Below are positions 5,476 through 7,608 of a DNA stretch of 7,608 nucleotides, piece after piece. The stretch spans positions 1 through 7,608 of the forward strand of contig JAKLGN010000060.1 of NCBI GenBank assembly GCA_022710665.1. Direction: 5' to 3'. The stretch comes from Methanoregula sp. GTDB lineage: Archaea > Halobacteriota > Methanomicrobia > Methanomicrobiales > Methanospirillaceae. The notes beneath the pieces were generated by a model. It was not told where the DNA came from. It saw only the letters and a list, made by a program, of their open reading frames with translations, and did no database searches. The translations under genes were made by a program, and so were the position numbers. Every line of letters begins with the position of its first letter. The stretch's first letter is position 1.

Positions 5476-5501
5476 TCTTCTCTCGTTTGTGTGGTGCCGG
5501 A

Positions 5502-6542
5502 TTATTTAGTCCTTCCCCGTATGAGATCGGTCAATGCAAAGGGAGGTCTGATAATACCGTTTTCTGTAATTATACCGCTCACAAGCTCCAGCGGAGTTGC
5601 ATCGAATGCCGGGTTCCATACCGGGACGGCATGGGGGACATAGGTACGGTTTCCGATAGTGGTGATCTCATCCCTTCCCCGTTCCTCCACAACAACCTCG
5701 CATGCTTTTCTGTTCACATCAAATGTCGAGAGCGGTGCGGCTACATAGAACGGAATCCCGTGATAGCGGGCTAGGATCGCATGCATGTAGGTTCCGATCT
5801 TATTAAACACTGCATCCCCGGTGATCCGGTCTGCCCCGACTATCACGGCGTCGATACTGCCCGAGCACATGAGTGAAGCGGCCATGGAATCGGCAATGAC
5901 TTTTACAGGGATGTCATCCCGTGACAGTTCCCATGCTGTGAGGCGTGCCCCTTGCAGGAGCGGGCGGGTTTCGCACGCGATGACGCTGACGTGTTTGCCT
6001 GCCTTTATGGCGGAGCGGATAACCCCCAGTGCTGTCCCCCACGATGAACACGCAAGGGCTCCGGCATTACAGTGGGTAAGGACGGTGCTGGTATCGGTCA
6101 GCAGCCTGGCACCATGGTCTCCGATGGCATGACAACAGGCAGTATCCTCAAAAAAGACCTTCTCCGCCTCAATGAGTGCCCGCTCCCGTGCTGCTGGTAC
6201 GTCCGGTGCATCTTTTATCGCGTCCAGCACACGGCAGGTTCCCCAGCCAAGGTTCACCGCAGTCGGGCGGGTGGACCTGAGCAGTTCGGCATCGCGCGAT
6301 ACCACTTCGAGAAACGGGCCTATCGTTTTCTTCCTGCACTGCAATGCTGCCAGGGCAACCCCAAACGCTCCCGCAACCCCCAGTGCCGGTGCTCCCCGGA
6401 TCTCGAGTCGCTGTATCCCCTTTACCAGCCGCTGAACGCTCCGGCACTCGACGATCCGCTCCTCATTCGGGAGAGCTGTCTGATCGATATAATGGATACA
6501 TCTGGTTTTTTTGTCCAGCGAGATCGGAGAGGTACTATTCAC
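5502..6542 (-). CDS. mtnA: S-methyl-5-thioribose-1-phosphate isomerase MtnA
   Basis: This 346-residue cytoplasmic isomerase of the eIF2B/MtnA fold is predicted to convert methylthioribose-1-phosphate to methylthioribulose-1-phosphate. In methanogens the related enzyme has also been linked to 5-deoxyribose-1-phosphate from radical-SAM by-products. Signatures are RGAPALGVAGAFG (49-61), RPTAVNLGWG (92-101), LTHCNAGALA (155-164) with catalytic C158, and VGADRITGDAVFNKIGT (235-251) with catalytic D238, then GIPFYVAAPLSTFD (262-275). The GADRI-to-NKIGT loop is shorter than in the usual bacterial form. The main alternatives, ribose-1,5-bisphosphate isomerase or an eIF2B-like paralogue, fit less well because both catalytic motifs are MtnA-like. 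The start is GTG at 6540-6542, overlapping the hdrA stop as GTGA; without a strong ribosome-binding site this suggests translational coupling. Confidence 0.88.
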   Translation of the reverse strand: MNSTSPISLDKKTRCIHYIDQTALPNEERIVECRSVQRLVKGIQRLEIRGAPALGVAGAFGVALAALQCRKKTIGPFLEVVSRDAELLRSTRPTAVNLGWGTCRVLDAIKDAPDVPAARERALIEAEKVFFEDTACCHAIGDHGARLLTDTSTVLTHCNAGALACSSWGTALGVIRSAIKAGKHVSVIACETRPLLQGARLTAWELSRDDIPVKVIADSMAASLMCSGSIDAVIVGADRITGDAVFNKIGTYMHAILARYHGIPFYVAAPLSTFDVNRKACEVVVEERGRDEITTIGNRTYVPHAVPVWNPAFDATPLELVSGIITENGIIRPPFALTDLIRGRTK

Positions 6543-7608
6543 GCCGATCGCAACCTGACGGCATCATGAAACGCCCGCATTGCTGCTGAGCCTCCTGAAG
6601 CAACGCTGTCCGGGATATCTTTTGGAGCAACCGCTGTACCCGCCACATAGATTCCCGGCCGCAGTGTTGCTGTCGTGTCCATGGCATCATGAACGGTTTT
6701 GACAAAGCCGGTTTCCTCAAGTGGAATGCCCAGTCTCCGCGCAAGGTCTGTCAGGGATTCAGCGGGCCCCATACCCACGGAAAGCACAACCAGGCCCGGA
6801 TGCAATACAGATACTTCGGAGGTCTCCGAGTCCTCGACCTGCAGGATCAGGCCGTTTTTATCGGCAACGATATCTGACGGCATTCCACGGAGGAAACGAA
6901 TCCCCAGTGTCTTGGCCCGCTCGAAATATTCTTCGTATCCCTTCCCATAGGATCGGATATCCATATAGCATATCGTAACGTCGATCGATGGATTTTTCTC
7001 CTTGATCAGGATAGCGTTCTTTATCGCCTGCATACAGCAGACGCACGAGCAGTACGGGCGGCCGACAGGGATATCCCGGGATCCTACGCACTGGATAAAG
7101 ACAACACTATCCGGGGGTTTTCCGGTACTCATCCTCAGTAATTTTCCTCCCGTCGGGCCGCTGGCATTCATCATCCGCTCCAGCTCGAGACTGGTCACGA
7201 CATCGGGAATGGCTAAATGGTTGAATTGCGGTTTTTTCCGGGCATCGAAAACAGCATACCCGGTCGTAAGTATGATGCTCGCTGCATCGACAATTATCTC
7301 CTGCTCTTTATCCTCACGTTTAACCGATCCGGGACCGCAGACATCATAACAGAGCCCGCACTCGATGCAGTGGTCAGGGTCCTTTACCACTATGTCAGGC
7401 ATAGCCTGGGAATGGGGTTTGTAGATTGCCTTGCGGACACCGATACCTGCATCGAAGCGGTTATAGACTTCAACCGGGCAGACGAGGACGCAGTCCCCAC
7501 ACCCGGTGCACGTTGATTCGTCAACAAACCGCGGGTTTTTTTTCAGAGTGAGGCGGAAGTGACCGATCTCACCTTCCACCTTCTCAACCTCGGAACATGT
7601 GTGGATGG
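6539..7608 (-). CDS. hdrA: heterodisulfide reductase subunit A (HdrA), partial, C-terminal part
   Basis: The frame is open to the right edge, so the true start lies outside; the GTG at 7579 is an internal valine. About 355 residues are visible. HdrA is the FAD-containing subunit of heterodisulfide reductase, which works with HdrB and HdrC (or related partners) in flavin-based electron bifurcation in the cytoplasm. Counting from 7579, a ferredoxin-like insert has CTGCGDCVLVCP (24-35) and CIECGLCYDVCG (71-82). A thioredoxin-reductase-like part follows, with IQCVGSRD (162-169), the cysteine cluster YCSCVCCM (176-183) where HdrA often reads YCSRVCCM, and the FAD-site sequence GTAVAPKDIPDSVASG (314-329). 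The protein ends about 17 residues later, whereas canonical HdrA continues with a C-terminal two-cluster ferredoxin domain. It is upstream of mtnA and overlaps it by four bases. Confidence 0.9.
   Translation of the reverse strand, partial: IHTCSEVEKVEGEIGHFRLTLKKNPRFVDESTCTGCGDCVLVCPVEVYNRFDAGIGVRKAIYKPHSQAMPDIVVKDPDHCIECGLCYDVCGPGSVKREDKEQEIIVDAASIILTTGYAVFDARKKPQFNHLAIPDVVTSLELERMMNASGPTGGKLLRMSTGKPPDSVVFIQCVGSRDIPVGRPYCSCVCCMQAIKNAILIKEKNPSIDVTICYMDIRSYGKGYEEYFERAKTLGIRFLRGMPSDIVADKNGLILQVEDSETSEVSVLHPGLVVLSVGMGPAESLTDLARRLGIPLEETGFVKTVHDAMDTTATLRPGIYVAGTAVAPKDIPDSVASGGSAAMRAFHDAVRLRSA

Noticed and set aside
6072..6569. 165-codon plus-strand frame antisense to mtnA
   Set aside because: It is opposite catalytic MtnA motifs, with no motif or start signal of its own.
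7577..7579. GTG at 7579 as the hdrA start
   Set aside because: The frame stays open to the window edge and the upstream codons (IHTCSEVEK) fit HdrA, so this is an internal valine.
1..7608. CRISPR array, insertion sequence, integrase or prophage
   Set aside because: There are no regularly spaced direct repeats, no transposase or integrase reading frames, and no target-site duplications visible around the two tRNA genes.

Overview
The window looks like euryarchaeal, methanogen DNA, most likely order Methanomicrobiales (inferred). The evidence is an archaeal DRG-type GTPase with a TGS domain, an archaeal Trm1 tRNA methyltransferase, the ether-lipid prenyltransferase DGGGP synthase, a DUF116 protein and the heterodisulfide-reductase subunit HdrA. 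The two tRNA genes carry no encoded CCA, and TATA/BRE-like boxes sit about 30 bases upstream of several genes. I cannot fix the genus from sequence reading alone.

Layout: (1) 1-260 holds a possible short minus-strand transcription unit with a 52-codon ORF and a hairpin/T-tract end. (2) 260-334 is tRNA-Glu(CTC), minus strand. (3) 335-534 is a divergent promoter region with a 14-bp palindrome. (4) 535-1647 is the DRG-like GTPase, plus strand. (5) 1648-2138 is a 490-base stretch with no confident gene; it contains a GC-rich, hairpin-dense island (about 1720-1915) that looks like a minus-strand structured RNA, small gene or dispersed repeat. (6) 2139-3263 is trm1, minus strand, divergent from (7) tRNA-Arg(CCT) at 3324-3398, with overlapping TATA boxes in between. 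(8) 3460-4299 is DGGGP synthase. (9) 4396-4809 is a small bactofilin-like protein whose 3' end overlaps (10) a DUF116 protein (4774-5475, minus). (11) mtnA (5502-6542, minus) and (12) hdrA (6539 to beyond the right edge, minus) complete an apparent hdrA-mtnA-DUF116 operon.

Functional themes: translation and tRNA (two tRNAs, Trm1, ribosome-associated GTPase family), membrane ether-lipid synthesis, a cytoskeletal beta-helix protein, and an operon joining an electron-transfer flavoprotein to sulfur-nucleoside/deoxyribose salvage. The points most worth a second look are the hdrA gene, which stops where a C-terminal ferredoxin domain is expected and overlaps mtnA by GTGA, and the two non-genic structured regions at 35-258 and 1705-1975. 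No CRISPR array, insertion sequence, integrase or phage gene is visible.
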